Both the position numbers and the translations under genes were made by a program. The notes under the pieces were generated by a model. It did no database searches and was not told where the DNA came from. It saw only the letters and a list, made by a program, of their open reading frames with translations. Positions 24,221 through 34,545 of a stretch of 64,000 nucleotides of DNA are shown here, one piece after another. Within the stretch, counting starts at the first letter, position 1. Every line of letters starts with the position of its first letter. The DNA comes from JAEXNA01 sp037189585 (GTDB lineage: Bacteria > Vulcanimicrobiota > Xenobia > Xenobiales > JADMJV01): NCBI GenBank assembly GCA_037189585.1, contig JBBCJA010000021.1:62001-126000 (forward strand). Direction: 5' to 3'.

Positions 24221-24700
24221 ATGGACCTTCGTCACGTCGCGGACCTCAGTCGCCGCATGATTTCCAAGAAACCCGTTCTGCGACTCATGATCGCGTTTCA
24301 TGTTTTTCTTTTTCGGGCCACCGGTGGGCGAATCGGAGGAACGATGGCTAACCTGCCCGTTCTACTTTTGACCACCCGCGGGCGCAAGTCGGGTAAGCGG
24401 CGAACCGTTCCCCTTTGCTACCTCCCCGTGCCGGGTTCCAACGGTCGCGATCCCGGTTTCGCCATCGTGGCTTCTTACGGAGGCTCACCGGTCGCACCGG
24501 CCTGGTATAAGAACCTTCAATCCACTTCGGTAGCCGAAGTCGAAGTCAAGGGCCAGCGACTCTCCGTTCTTGCTAAGGACGTGGAGCCTCCACTGTCCGA
24601 TGAACTGTGGGCTGACTTCTGCGAGTGTTATCCGGGCTACGAAGTGTATCAAGCCGCCACCACCCGTAAAATTCCGATCGTCGTCCTCGAGACTTACTAA
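24221..24700 (+). CDS. Deazaflavin (F420)-dependent nitroreductase-family protein
   Basis: A 159-aa split-beta-barrel protein of the DDN family (F420H2-dependent quinone/nitro reductases). Diagnostic stretches are LLLTTRGRKSGKRRTVPL, ASYGGSPVAPAWYKNLQS and the C-terminal TTRKIPIVVLE. In characterised relatives these contact F420 and the substrate. If the cofactor is F420, the organism must make or import it; no F420 biosynthesis gene is in the window. The N-terminal 35 residues include a hydrophobic helix typical of membrane-associated members. Start at ATG 24221 lacks a clear ribosome site; an internal ATG at 24257 is possible. Confidence 0.85.
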   Translation: MDLRHVADLSRRMISKKPVLRLMIAFHVFLFRATGGRIGGTMANLPVLLLTTRGRKSGKRRTVPLCYLPVPGSNGRDPGFAIVASYGGSPVAPAWYKNLQSTSVAEVEVKGQRLSVLAKDVEPPLSDELWADFCECYPGYEVYQAATTRKIPIVVLETY

Positions 24701-24744
24701 TTGGCCCCTCGAGGAGGGCGCGAACAAGAGGCGAAGGTCAAACC

Positions 24745-27700
24745 ATGAGTGAGGGCCCAAAGCTTTCAGAGCGCCAAACCGCCGCCGGTCTCAATGACTG
24801 GGGACACCTTCTGGAGTCGGTCCTGGCTGGAGCTTGTTTTCCTCATCGCCTCTGTGACCTTCTTCGCGACAGCTTGTCGGATCAGAGGCGGTTTCAAGAG
24901 CTTCGAGAGCACTTCGGTCCTGGGGGCCCAGCCCATCAATTCGTGCAATGGTGGTCGGACGCCGGAGTCATTTCAACTCCGGAAGATGAGCTCTCCGCCT
25001 TGCAGGCAGTGGTGGAGACAGCTTTCGGACAGCTCTTTCAAAGTTGGACTGTGGAGCGAGATAGACTTTTCACTCCAGAGGGGATCGAAGTCGCCGTCGC
25101 GCCCGAAGTCTGGTCGAGAATCTGGCCCCATCTGACTCGTCCCAAAGAAGACCTGGCCAACTCCCTCGACCATGCCATCGCCCGAGTTCGGTCATTTTTC
25201 GAACCACTCGAATCACCACTCTTCGGGATGAATACCGAACTTCTCGACCACCATGTCAAGGAGACTATCCCAAGGGAGGTTCCAGGGGAAAACGTGTCAT
25301 CGATCGTACCGCTCTTTGGAAAGCACCAGCGCCGTCACGGCTTTACCAACTCCGCCTCGCTTCCGGCTCACCTGCGCGTTGTTTTACGCCGCTTAGAGCG
25401 CTCGCAGGCTGAAAACGATATCGTCGGAGGACTGCTCGCGACTCTGGAGGCGACCGACTATACTCTTCGCTTCGCCACGGGATTGGCCCAGGGATGCTGG
25501 GCCGCGGTGACCGAATCCGAGATCCCTGGTCCCTTCGCCCCCACCACCGCCCAACTGATCGGCGACCTAGCGAAGGTCACCCGCAAGCTGAGAAGCTACT
25601 GGGACCACCCCCACGCACAGCCGGCTCTTCACCTGTTGTTTCGAGGTAAAGATCTCAATCCGTTTCTGGAATGGGCCGGACTAGAATCCCAGCCTCGACT
25701 TTTGAGCTGGATGATGGAAGCCGAAACGGCTATCCGCGAAGACAACCCCGCGCGTTGCTCGGCACTGTCGGAGGAGATCGGAGAAACCTTCGCCATCTGG
25801 ATGGCTGAGTTCACTCTTTTGTGTTCAGCCTGGGATATCGTCTCTTTTACCCGACAGGACGGCTATCTCGGCACCAACGTGGCGCGGGGGCCTTTAAGCG
25901 TCATCTGCAAGCCTCTGATCGATCCGACTCGATACTCCGTCTGGCTCGACCGCAGCGAACTAACCACAGTGTCCGATAGCCGTCGAACAGAAGAGGCCTC
26001 AAGTGGCCGGCTTCCTAGGCTTGACTCTCGGATCATGCTTTGTTCCAACGACCCTCCCTTGTTGAGCGACTTTATCTCGGAACTGCTCAAGGCTCACGAA
26101 GAGAACCAGCTCTTGTCGCTCGGTCGCGGCCTGTTCCGCGGCTTGGAGTACCTGGTGCGCCTGCATGCTAGTCTTGCCGGAGGGTATCTCCGTCACCAGT
26201 TCGCCGAGTCGTCCCCCCTCGACCCCGTTTTGAGGCCGGGCGGGTCTCTCGGCCACACTATACTGTTCCTCTCCTACGCTCACCGGATCCTGGGCGAAAT
26301 CGACCATCCGGAAGCCAAACTTCTTCGTGCCGTCTTTTTCCAAAACGACAGACCTAGGCGGGTCACTCGTTGGCTTGGCGTTGACGGTGTTCCCGGTCCG
26401 TTGCAAGGACTGATCGGATGGAGCCTCTCCCTGGCTCGACCCGACGCGGCCAATCGAGCCGATGAAATTCTCGAGCAGATCCCGCGTTTCTTCCAGCTTT
26501 TCGCCGAATTTCTAGAAGCCAGCCGTCAGCTCTGGTCCTCGGCCAGACTGCAGATCGAAACAGGCTTCGAGGGCTCTCAGGTCACCGTTTGTCAGTTCCC
26601 CAGCGGACTGCGCATCCGGGGGGTGCCCGACGTCGTTGTGGGTCATAGGATAGAACAAGGCACGACCGGCGTCGTGGTCGGCGGCGCTTTAGACTCCGAC
26701 CCCTTCAGTGATTGGGAAACCCCCACGGATTCGGCACCTTCGGATCAAGAGGGGAATAGCTTGATCGAGGAGTCGCCCTGGCCTTCTTTCTTTGAGGACA
26801 ATCAAGGACCCGTCCGTGCGCCCTGGCCAACCGAACTCGCTCAGGAGCTGGCCCAGCGCTGTCTCGACCGAACCTTCGCCGGGCCTGAGGGTCGTCCCAT
26901 CGAGCTCGCCCGGGAAATTGCCTCGTTCATCAAAAGCGCTCCTAGCGGAGCGAGTACCATCAGCCTGATTCGGGGACAGGCGGGAAGCGGCAGGACACTG
27001 CTGTGCCGTACCCTGGCCCATGCCAACTACAGCCCTCTGCCCCCCGATCTCCCGGTCCTCTATCTCAAAGTCGACCGCTTCCCGGAAACCCGGCTTTCGA
27101 CCGTGGTGGAACGGCTCAATGATCACATCCGTTCGGAATCTAGCCTGGAGCGCTTCAACTGGATCCCTGTCCCGGCCGAGACCCTCCAATCCATGGGGTG
27201 GGAAGTCGAACGTCTGTCTAAGGATCTCGCCGACCTCGGCCAGTTTAGCGCTCCCTTAGCCTGCCGGTTGTCGAGCTATCTCCGTTACCTCAAAAAGCTC
27301 AATGATGGGCGGGATTTCGTTCTACTCCTCGACGGCTTCGAAATGGTCCCCGCGAGCCTGGTCCCCAAAGTTCTCAGCCCGGGCATCCATTTGGTGGTCA
27401 CCGGCTCGGAGTTCGCCGACCGCGGCGAGAGCACCACCTATCTTACAGCCCAGATGTGGGATCTCTCCCAGGAGTCCACCTCACGCGCGGCCTTCTCAGC
27501 CCAACTAGGCAATACCGGACTGGACGCCAACCAACGCCGTATCTTATTTCAACGGTTTGGTGGCTCTCTACTTAAGGCCCGGGCCTTCGCCGACCTGGTG
27601 GAAAACCATGACAACTATCACCCCAGCTCCAATGTGCTCGACGACGTCCTGGCCTGGAGCCGTCAGATTTTTCCGGACAACGCCAGACGTCAAAGCTTGG

Positions 27701-30700
27701 TGGAGCTTCTGACCATCTTGGGTCTCTACGAACGCCCCGTTCCCCTACGTATCCTGGAAAGCCTGGGGATCGACCCGGAGGTCGCCAACGTCGCCACCAA
27801 CGAACTCCCCTCACTCTTTTCTTTCTGGAACGAACCCGAGCCAGCCCTGGGTCTATCTCATCGCTCGGTCTTTTCGCTTCTCCTCGACAGTTCCGGCCAG
27901 GTGGAAATCATCGCGGAGCGGCTGACTCGAGACTTCTTGGCTTCCCCCAAAAGAGGGGAGCTCTTGCCCGCTCTCCGCTGGCTCTCCCAGGCTAGTGGCG
28001 GTAGTGAACTTATCGAGCAGGTCTTTGGCAATAGCGAAGTGGCCCATCTGTGGAGAGAAGAGCTGGCCAGATTGTGGAAGCAGGGCCTATATTTCCAGCG
28101 TGTCGCCTTGCTGGACGCCACGGAGTCCTCGCTCCGTGAGGCCATCGAGACCGGGACCGGTCACCTTCGTGAGGATCTGGGCTGGCTCCATAACGCCCGA
28201 GGACTCACTCTTCTCAAGCTCGGACTTTTGGAGGAGGCGGCGGTCGACCTCGAGATCGCCCTGGAACATTTTCAAGCTCAGTTCGCCGGCGGCGAGGTGG
28301 CGATGGTATCTTCCATCGGCTCGGCTCTGAACAGGCTCAGCGAGTTAGCCATGAAGCGCCAGAACTTGGGACGAGCCGACCGTCTTTCCGACGCGGCCCT
28401 GACCATCCTGGCCGAGGGGCGGGATATCGCCGAATCGGACAAACTGCGCGGTCTCACCGCTATAGCCTTATTGCAGCGCATCCAACTGCGTCTGCGCGAC
28501 GGGGATCCGGCGGCTGCGCTCAGCGCGGCCGATCAAGCCGGCTCGCTACTGCGAGACCTCGACCGAACGGATGAACCTGTCGCTTTATCCGCCGTCGAGG
28601 GAGAGTTGGGTTGGTACCGAGCCGAGGCTCTGGCCGGACTAGGACGAGTGAAAGAGGCGATCGCTGAACTCACAGCTTCTTCGGAACTCCTACTACGCTC
28701 CGGCACCTTGGAAAATGGTATTCAGGCTCTTCTATTGCGGGCGCGTCTGCAGAGTAAAACCGGTGACCCGGGGGCGGCTTACCTGGATCTCGAGCGGGTT
28801 GTCTCCATTCTTCGTTATCGTGTTTTTACTGGGCGTCTGGACCTGGAACCGCTACTTGCCTATACCGCCGCGCGTCGTGCCCTGACCTCGGTGGGCGTCC
28901 CCGAGGAAGAGGCTCGGGCGCTAGACGAGTTCGTGGAATGGGCCCGCCACGGGATCCGCCACGAAGGCCGAGGAGACCTGCGTGCTCTGCTGGCCTACCT
29001 GCTTTTATCCCGTGGCCGTTGCTGGAAAGACGCGCGAGCTTTCGCTCGGGCGGTCGACGACCTGCGGGAAGCCACCGAGCAGTATGAACTCTTAGAGCAA
29101 GAGCTCAGTCGCACCGATTCGCCTCCTCTTTGGAATGGGTTGACGGCGGCTTTCCGGCAACTGACCAGCCTTTACATCAGCCTGGACGAACCCGCCCTGG
29201 CGGTCCTGGCTGGCCGGCGCGCGCTGGAATTGTCCGAGAAGACCACCACCCCCGATCCGGAAAGTGGACTGGAAGTTCCGGCCTTTTCCCTCATCGCCAC
29301 GAGCCGCTCGAACGTCTCCGAACCGGAGGACCCTTTCGAAGGTGAGCTCTACCAATCGGCGCGTCTTTACTTCCATCTGGGAGAAGCCACCCGTCGTCTC
29401 AACCTGGAGCGATTCGCCACGGCCTACTTTGAACAAGCGGCACTGGGGTACGAGAAACTTTTCGCCGGTCTGGATTCGCCACCCGGAGAAAGACTGGAGG
29501 AATACCGAGCGGTTCTCAAATTTGTGGCCAAAAGTGCCGAGACCCGGCGCGATTTCGACAGCCTGGCCTACTGGGCGGCGAAACTCTCAGCCCTACCGGA
29601 ACGTATCCTGAGCGACTTTGACCGTTTCAGCATTCACAGTTGGCTGGGAGGAAGCCAGGCCGCGTGTGGGCGAGCCGAAGGCGCTTTAGCCGAATATCGG
29701 AAAGCTCTAGAAGTGCTCGACCGCTTGTCCGGGCATCCCAGACTGTCCTCGCTACGCGCGGAGAGATTGATGGATGCTGGACGGGTTCTGTCTTTGCGCG
29801 GCCTACATCAGGCCGCCTTTGAAAACCTGGAATCAGCTCTCGAGCTTGCCCAGAATGCTCTCTTTGAAGAAGAGGAGGAGGGGCGAGAATTGCTCATTCG
29901 GGGGGCTCTGCACCAGGCGGTGGCTCATCTGAGGGCGGGACAGCGAGACGAAGCTCTCGATCGGCTCCGAATTCTGGAATCTCACCGCCCCCTCGGTTCC
30001 ATTAGCGAACTGGGCCTGTTGACCGAAGATTGGGTCACCGCGTGGCAAGAATCCGAGGAGCTTTCTTTAGAGGAACTGGCGCGCCGTCTGGCCCAGGTCT
30101 GCGAGTTGGGCGATTGGCTGCTGCGGACACCGCTCGGACTATGGTTTCGCGAACTGGTAACCGAGTTGGTCACCCATCACGACTTCACTGAACTCCAGTG
30201 GCAGAGTGAACGGTTGAACCAGATCATCGAAACGTTTCTGATCGTATCGTTCAGTCAAGCCTCTGGAGAGAATTCCAACTCCGGACTTCGCGGCGCCTCG
30301 GTTAGCGATACCGGAGAGCTACAACGGCTTCTCAAAGCCAAGTATCAATGCTTGGAAGCCGAAGGTCGCTTGGTCGAGGCAGAACTCGTCTTAAGCCACA
30401 TGCTGCCGACTCGCGCCACGCCCGCTTCTGGACGTCTCTTGTTGCTGCGCTCGGAGATGGCTTTAAACCGGGGCGATCGAGGTGTGGGGATCGTGGACCT
30501 TTTGCGCGCCACCGAGACTCGGGGTAAAGCCAAAGTTCGGGCCCACCTGCGATTGGCGGAGTTCCTACTGTCCCGCGATCTGCACGCGGCCGCCTCGACC
30601 CATCTGCGTCGTTCACTTTTCTCCATTGAGGAAGCTTACGAGGATTTGACGGAACTGCTCGACCGTGTCGGCTCTTTGATGACCGGGCTGGTCAGAGCTG

Positions 30701-31215
30701 GTGGAAACCTTGAACCTAACCTCCTGGAGGAATATCTCCGTGTGGCTGGAGGGGAAGGGCAACCTTTCCCTTACCTTCTTCTGGATTTGGGCTGGCTACG
30801 CTCACTGGGAGACTATCGGGACTGGCCTTCCATGATGGAGCGAACTTTGACCCTGGTGGCCCATCGCTGTCAACTTCACGTGGACACGGAAAACGACTGG
30901 CGTTTCTTAGAAGAAGTGTTGGAACGTACGCTGCTCTGCTCCGGCTCGCTGAGCCCCGTGGCTCTCAAGGAGTTGGGACAGCTGCTGGTACTGGCGGGGC
31001 TACGAGCAAGCGATGCGACGGGAGCTGTTCGAGAACTCGTCTGGCAGCGATTCATTGGGCTCTTGCCTTCCCTGGGCCGCCGCGACGGTTCCGCGCTTTT
31101 GCGGAGGCTTTTTGCCCACGCGTCAGGAAAGGGCGTCGCTTCGGCGACCGGCCGAGCGGCGGAATTCCTGGCCCGACTTGATGAAGAGATTCGAGTTTTA
31201 AGTCAACCAGGTTAG
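24745..31215 (+). CDS. Giant STAND-like NTPase with duplicated N-terminal domain and TPR array
   Basis: A 2156-aa protein. The N-terminal 640 residues contain no domain I recognise, but two segments (about 210-325 and 446-560) look duplicated: ENDIVGGLL/ENQLLSLGR, then HPHAQPALHLLF/HPEAKLLRAVFF. An acidic linker leads to an NTPase domain (about 700-1090) with P-loop GQAGSGRT (744-751), where the usual Lys is Arg750, and Walker B DFVLLLDGF (about 857). A winged-helix-like part follows, then about 1000 residues of TPR-type helical repeats to the end. Such NTPase-TPR layouts are typical of STAND signal transducers and some antiphage sensors. No effector enzyme motif was found. The ribosome site is gaagg. 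Confident as one gene; function unknown. Confidence 0.8.
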   Translation: MSEGPKLSERQTAAGLNDWGHLLESVLAGACFPHRLCDLLRDSLSDQRRFQELREHFGPGGPAHQFVQWWSDAGVISTPEDELSALQAVVETAFGQLFQSWTVERDRLFTPEGIEVAVAPEVWSRIWPHLTRPKEDLANSLDHAIARVRSFFEPLESPLFGMNTELLDHHVKETIPREVPGENVSSIVPLFGKHQRRHGFTNSASLPAHLRVVLRRLERSQAENDIVGGLLATLEATDYTLRFATGLAQGCWAAVTESEIPGPFAPTTAQLIGDLAKVTRKLRSYWDHPHAQPALHLLFRGKDLNPFLEWAGLESQPRLLSWMMEAETAIREDNPARCSALSEEIGETFAIWMAEFTLLCSAWDIVSFTRQDGYLGTNVARGPLSVICKPLIDPTRYSVWLDRSELTTVSDSRRTEEASSGRLPRLDSRIMLCSNDPPLLSDFISELLKAHEENQLLSLGRGLFRGLEYLVRLHASLAGGYLRHQFAESSPLDPVLRPGGSLGHTILFLSYAHRILGEIDHPEAKLLRAVFFQNDRPRRVTRWLGVDGVPGPLQGLIGWSLSLARPDAANRADEILEQIPRFFQLFAEFLEASRQLWSSARLQIETGFEGSQVTVCQFPSGLRIRGVPDVVVGHRIEQGTTGVVVGGALDSDPFSDWETPTDSAPSDQEGNSLIEESPWPSFFEDNQGPVRAPWPTELAQELAQRCLDRTFAGPEGRPIELAREIASFIKSAPSGASTISLIRGQAGSGRTLLCRTLAHANYSPLPPDLPVLYLKVDRFPETRLSTVVERLNDHIRSESSLERFNWIPVPAETLQSMGWEVERLSKDLADLGQFSAPLACRLSSYLRYLKKLNDGRDFVLLLDGFEMVPASLVPKVLSPGIHLVVTGSEFADRGESTTYLTAQMWDLSQESTSRAAFSAQLGNTGLDANQRRILFQRFGGSLLKARAFADLVENHDNYHPSSNVLDDVLAWSRQIFPDNARRQSLVELLTILGLYERPVPLRILESLGIDPEVANVATNELPSLFSFWNEPEPALGLSHRSVFSLLLDSSGQVEIIAERLTRDFLASPKRGELLPALRWLSQASGGSELIEQVFGNSEVAHLWREELARLWKQGLYFQRVALLDATESSLREAIETGTGHLREDLGWLHNARGLTLLKLGLLEEAAVDLEIALEHFQAQFAGGEVAMVSSIGSALNRLSELAMKRQNLGRADRLSDAALTILAEGRDIAESDKLRGLTAIALLQRIQLRLRDGDPAAALSAADQAGSLLRDLDRTDEPVALSAVEGELGWYRAEALAGLGRVKEAIAELTASSELLLRSGTLENGIQALLLRARLQSKTGDPGAAYLDLERVVSILRYRVFTGRLDLEPLLAYTAARRALTSVGVPEEEARALDEFVEWARHGIRHEGRGDLRALLAYLLLSRGRCWKDARAFARAVDDLREATEQYELLEQELSRTDSPPLWNGLTAAFRQLTSLYISLDEPALAVLAGRRALELSEKTTTPDPESGLEVPAFSLIATSRSNVSEPEDPFEGELYQSARLYFHLGEATRRLNLERFATAYFEQAALGYEKLFAGLDSPPGERLEEYRAVLKFVAKSAETRRDFDSLAYWAAKLSALPERILSDFDRFSIHSWLGGSQAACGRAEGALAEYRKALEVLDRLSGHPRLSSLRAERLMDAGRVLSLRGLHQAAFENLESALELAQNALFEEEEEGRELLIRGALHQAVAHLRAGQRDEALDRLRILESHRPLGSISELGLLTEDWVTAWQESEELSLEELARRLAQVCELGDWLLRTPLGLWFRELVTELVTHHDFTELQWQSERLNQIIETFLIVSFSQASGENSNSGLRGASVSDTGELQRLLKAKYQCLEAEGRLVEAELVLSHMLPTRATPASGRLLLLRSEMALNRGDRGVGIVDLLRATETRGKAKVRAHLRLAEFLLSRDLHAAASTHLRRSLFSIEEAYEDLTELLDRVGSLMTGLVRAGGNLEPNLLEEYLRVAGGEGQPFPYLLLDLGWLRSLGDYRDWPSMMERTLTLVAHRCQLHVDTENDWRFLEEVLERTLLCSGSLSPVALKELGQLLVLAGLRASDATGAVRELVWQRFIGLLPSLGRRDGSALLRRLFAHASGKGVASATGRAAEFLARLDEEIRVLSQPG

Positions 31216-31272
31216 CCTTCGCGGCGTTGGCGGTCTCTGGGGGAGATGATTGTTCTCGGAGGATGACTGACG

Positions 31273-33972
31273 ATGAGTGGCCGCTACGAGCCCGCGAGGA
31301 TCGAACCAAAATGGCAGAAGTACTGGGAGGAGCACAACACCTACCGAACGCCTGGCCCTGGAGATCCCGATTTTGACTCCAGCAAACCGAAGTATTACGT
31401 GCTGGACATGTTCCCGTATCCCAGCGGAGCGGGTCTGCACGTCGGCCATCCTGAAGGCTACACCGCCACCGATATTCTCGCGCGCTGGCGCCGTATGTCG
31501 GGCGACAATGTACTGCATCCGATGGGCTGGGACGCTTTCGGCCTACCGGCCGAGCAGTACGCGGTGGCTACCGGAACTCACCCTTCGATCACTACTAAGA
31601 AGAACATCGAGACTTTCAAAGCCCAGATCAAGGCTCTGGGCTTCGGCTACGACTGGGAGCGCGAGGTCAGCACCGCCGAGCCGGACTACTACCGCTGGAC
31701 CCAGTGGATCTTTCGCCTGCTTTTCGACACCTGGTACGATGAAGAGCTGAAGTTGGGGAGACCGATCTCGGAACTTCCCTTTCCCGACGGTCTCGATGAA
31801 AAAGCCCGCCGCGAGTTCATCGACTCCAAGCGCTTAGCCTATATCGACGAGATCGCCGTCTGGTGGTGCCCGGCTTTGGGTACGGTGCTTGCCAACGAGG
31901 AAGTCATCGACGGACACTCCGAGCGCGGCAGCCATCCTTGTTTTCGCGAGCCCATGCGCCAGTGGATGCTGCGCATCACCGCCTACGCCGAGCGTCTGTT
32001 GCAAGACCTCGAGACGGTGGAGTGGCCCGACGAGACGAAAAAACAGCAACAGGAATGGATCGGCCGTAGCCGTGGGGCCCTGGTCTGGTTCAGCCTGCCT
32101 GAAGGCTCGCTCTCATCTGACGAGCTGAAGGAGGAACGCTTTCGAGTCAATCCCTCGGGCCAGGGGGTCGATTTCGCCATCTTCACCACCCGTCCCGACA
32201 CGCTCTTCGGCGCCACCTACATGGTTCTGGCGCCCGAACATCCGCTGGTCGATGTGGTCACCACGCCTGAGAACAAGGCTGGCGTGGAGCAGTACCGTAA
32301 GGCCGCTTCCAGTCGCAGTGAGCGTGACCGGACCTCGGCCAAGGAGAAAACCGGAGTCTTCACCGGAGGTCACGCGATCAATCCGGTTAACGGGCAGCCT
32401 CTACCGATCTACATCGCCGACTACGTGCTGGATAGCTACGGAACCGGCGCCATCATGGCTGTCCCCGGCCACGACGAGCGGGACTTCGACTTCGCGCTGG
32501 CTTTTGGGCTTCCCATCCTGAACGTTTATCAAAAAGAAGGCGAGCCGGAGCGGGTCGAGGTGGACAAAAACGGTGACACCGTGACATGTTTCGCGGGTGA
32601 CGGAGTGGCCATCAACTCCGGCTTTCTTGACGGCAAGTCAGTGGGGGAGGCCAAAGAGGCCATCATCGCCTGGCTTGCCGAGCGAGACCTCGGAGTGGCC
32701 CGCATCAATTACCGTTTGCGCGATTGGATCTTTTCTCGCCAGCGTTACTGGGGAGAGCCGTTCCCCATTTTGATCGGTCCTGACGGAGAAGTCAAAGCTC
32801 TGGAGGAATCGGAGCTGCCTTTGGAGCTTCCGCCTCTGAAGGACTTTCAGCCCACCGGGAAGCCGGAACCTCTTCTGGCCAAGGCCGGGGAGTGGGTCGA
32901 TGTCGGTGACGGCTGGGTGCGCGAGACCAACACCATGCCTAACTGGGCCGGCTCCTGTTGGTACTACTTGCGCTACCTCGATCCCAAGAACGACGTGGAG
33001 GCCTGGGCCAAGGAGAAAGAGCAGTACTGGATGCCGGTCGACCTTTACGTCGGCGGTAAGGAGCACGCCGTGCTCCATCTGCTCTACGCTCGCTTCTGGC
33101 ACAAGGTGCTCTTCGACCGCGGGTATGTCTCCACCGCGGAGCCTTTTAAGAAGCTGTTTCATCAGGGCTTGATCACGGCGTTTGCATACGAGGACGCCGA
33201 GAGTAAACATCTCATCCCCTCCGACGAGGTAGAAGAGGTCGAGCCAGGAAAGTATCGCCAAGTCTCCAGCGGTCGCGAATTGCGGCAGACCACGGCCAAG
33301 ATGAGCAAGTCGCTCAAGAACGTGGTCAATCCCGACGACGTGATCGCCGAGCACGGAGCCGACGCCCTGCGCATCTACGAGATGTTCATGGGTCCCTTGG
33401 AGGCCTCCAAGCCTTGGAACCCGCGTGCCGTGGACGGGGTAACCCGTTTCTTGAATCGTAGTTTCCGACTCTTCGCCGAGTCCAACCTGGAAGGGGAGGG
33501 GAGCCCGGATGACGGGGTGGAGCGCGCCCTCCACCAGTGCATCAAGAAAGTCACCGGCGATCTGGAGCGGATGTCTTTCAACACCGCGGTTTCGGCCATG
33601 ATGATCTTCGTCAACGAAGCGACCCCCAAGACTGCTCAGCTGACCCGCGGCCAGTTGGACCGCTACGCTCGCCTGCTGGGTGTCTTCGCCCCTCATCTGG
33701 GCGAGGAGCTGTGGGAAATGCTCGGTCACACCGAGTCGATCGCCCTAGCCTCCTGGCCGACCTATGACGAAGCCCTGTGCCGCGCCGCCGAGATCGAGCT
33801 CCCCGTTCAGATCAACGGCAAACTGCGGGTCAAAGTGATGGTGGACGCCGAGGCGACCCAGGAGATCTTAGAGCAGAAAGCTCGCGAGGCCGCCGTGGAG
33901 TACCTCAAGGACAAAACCGTCAAAAAAGTGATCGTGGTGCCCAAGCGCCTGGTCAACATCGTGGTGGGATAG
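31273..33972 (+). CDS. leuS: Leucyl-tRNA synthetase
   Basis: Class I aminoacyl-tRNA synthetase charging tRNA-Leu. MFPYPSGAGLHVGHPEGYTA holds the HIGH motif (HVGH). A CP1 editing domain with TTRPDTLFGATY and VPGHDERD is present, and KMSKS occurs in TAKMSKSLKNVVNPDD. The full 899-aa length includes the leucine-specific region and a C-terminal tail. The ATG is preceded by GGAGG at 9 nt. It follows the STAND-like gene by 57 bp, so read-through transcription is possible but a functional link is not implied. Confidence 0.98.
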   Translation: MSGRYEPARIEPKWQKYWEEHNTYRTPGPGDPDFDSSKPKYYVLDMFPYPSGAGLHVGHPEGYTATDILARWRRMSGDNVLHPMGWDAFGLPAEQYAVATGTHPSITTKKNIETFKAQIKALGFGYDWEREVSTAEPDYYRWTQWIFRLLFDTWYDEELKLGRPISELPFPDGLDEKARREFIDSKRLAYIDEIAVWWCPALGTVLANEEVIDGHSERGSHPCFREPMRQWMLRITAYAERLLQDLETVEWPDETKKQQQEWIGRSRGALVWFSLPEGSLSSDELKEERFRVNPSGQGVDFAIFTTRPDTLFGATYMVLAPEHPLVDVVTTPENKAGVEQYRKAASSRSERDRTSAKEKTGVFTGGHAINPVNGQPLPIYIADYVLDSYGTGAIMAVPGHDERDFDFALAFGLPILNVYQKEGEPERVEVDKNGDTVTCFAGDGVAINSGFLDGKSVGEAKEAIIAWLAERDLGVARINYRLRDWIFSRQRYWGEPFPILIGPDGEVKALEESELPLELPPLKDFQPTGKPEPLLAKAGEWVDVGDGWVRETNTMPNWAGSCWYYLRYLDPKNDVEAWAKEKEQYWMPVDLYVGGKEHAVLHLLYARFWHKVLFDRGYVSTAEPFKKLFHQGLITAFAYEDAESKHLIPSDEVEEVEPGKYRQVSSGRELRQTTAKMSKSLKNVVNPDDVIAEHGADALRIYEMFMGPLEASKPWNPRAVDGVTRFLNRSFRLFAESNLEGEGSPDDGVERALHQCIKKVTGDLERMSFNTAVSAMMIFVNEATPKTAQLTRGQLDRYARLLGVFAPHLGEELWEMLGHTESIALASWPTYDEALCRAAEIELPVQINGKLRVKVMVDAEATQEILEQKAREAAVEYLKDKTVKKVIVVPKRLVNIVVG

Positions 33973-34056
33973 GGCGAGCACACGGTGACGCCGTTAGCAA
34001 GATAGTAGCTTGCTACCGGCTTGCCAAGCGTTGCCCAATGAGTTCGAGGGGGTCGA

Positions 34057-34545
34057 ATGACCCTACGCGAGAGCGCGCTCCGAGTCTATTGTCAAGGCAT
34101 GAAAAACTTCTTCAATCTCCGTAGTTTTTTACTGCTATTTCTTCTCTGTGCTCCAACTCTGGCGCAGAACTGGGTCCCCTACAACTCCCCAAACAAGCGC
34201 TTCACCGCGTCTTTTCCGGGACGGCCGATGGTCGCGGAGGCGGCCGGATTGTGTACTGTCAGCTTCACTAAGTCCGACGGTGCTCACTATCAGGTGATGA
34301 TCAGTCCGGCGAATCCTGGTCAGACAAATATCGTCCAGATGCGGGTGGACTTAGCAAGAAAGAAAGAGCCTGGTCATAAGGTTGTTCGGCTTGGGAGTTT
34401 CGAGGGGGCGCGATCGGAAACATCCTTAATCAACGACATCGTCATTGTGGCCAACGGCTTTTCGTATAGTGTCTCTGTGACCAATCCGAAAGGCGCGCCG
34501 CCCGCCGACGCCGCTCGATTCCTGGATTCTTTTCAATTGCGTTAA
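34057..34545 (+). CDS. Small secreted protein of unknown function
   Basis: A 162-aa protein whose N-terminus has a Sec signal (core FFNLRSFLLLFLLCAPTLAQ; cleavage after TLAQ). The mature region (about 125 residues) opens WVPYNSPNKRFTASFPGRP, a pattern common in small extracytoplasmic beta proteins, and ends DAARFLDSFQLR. It has one cysteine in the mature part. The GAGGGGG just upstream favours ATG 34057; a later ATG at 34099 would give a shorter, more usual signal peptide. A small hairpin (tagcaag/cttgcta, about 33995-34015) lies between leuS and this gene. Confidence 0.7.
   Translation: MTLRESALRVYCQGMKNFFNLRSFLLLFLLCAPTLAQNWVPYNSPNKRFTASFPGRPMVAEAAGLCTVSFTKSDGAHYQVMISPANPGQTNIVQMRVDLARKKEPGHKVVRLGSFEGARSETSLINDIVIVANGFSYSVSVTNPKGAPPADAARFLDSFQLR

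Noticed and set aside
32638..33729. 363-codon open frame opposite leuS
   Set aside because: Antisense shadow of a complete leucyl-tRNA synthetase; no ribosome site or domain.
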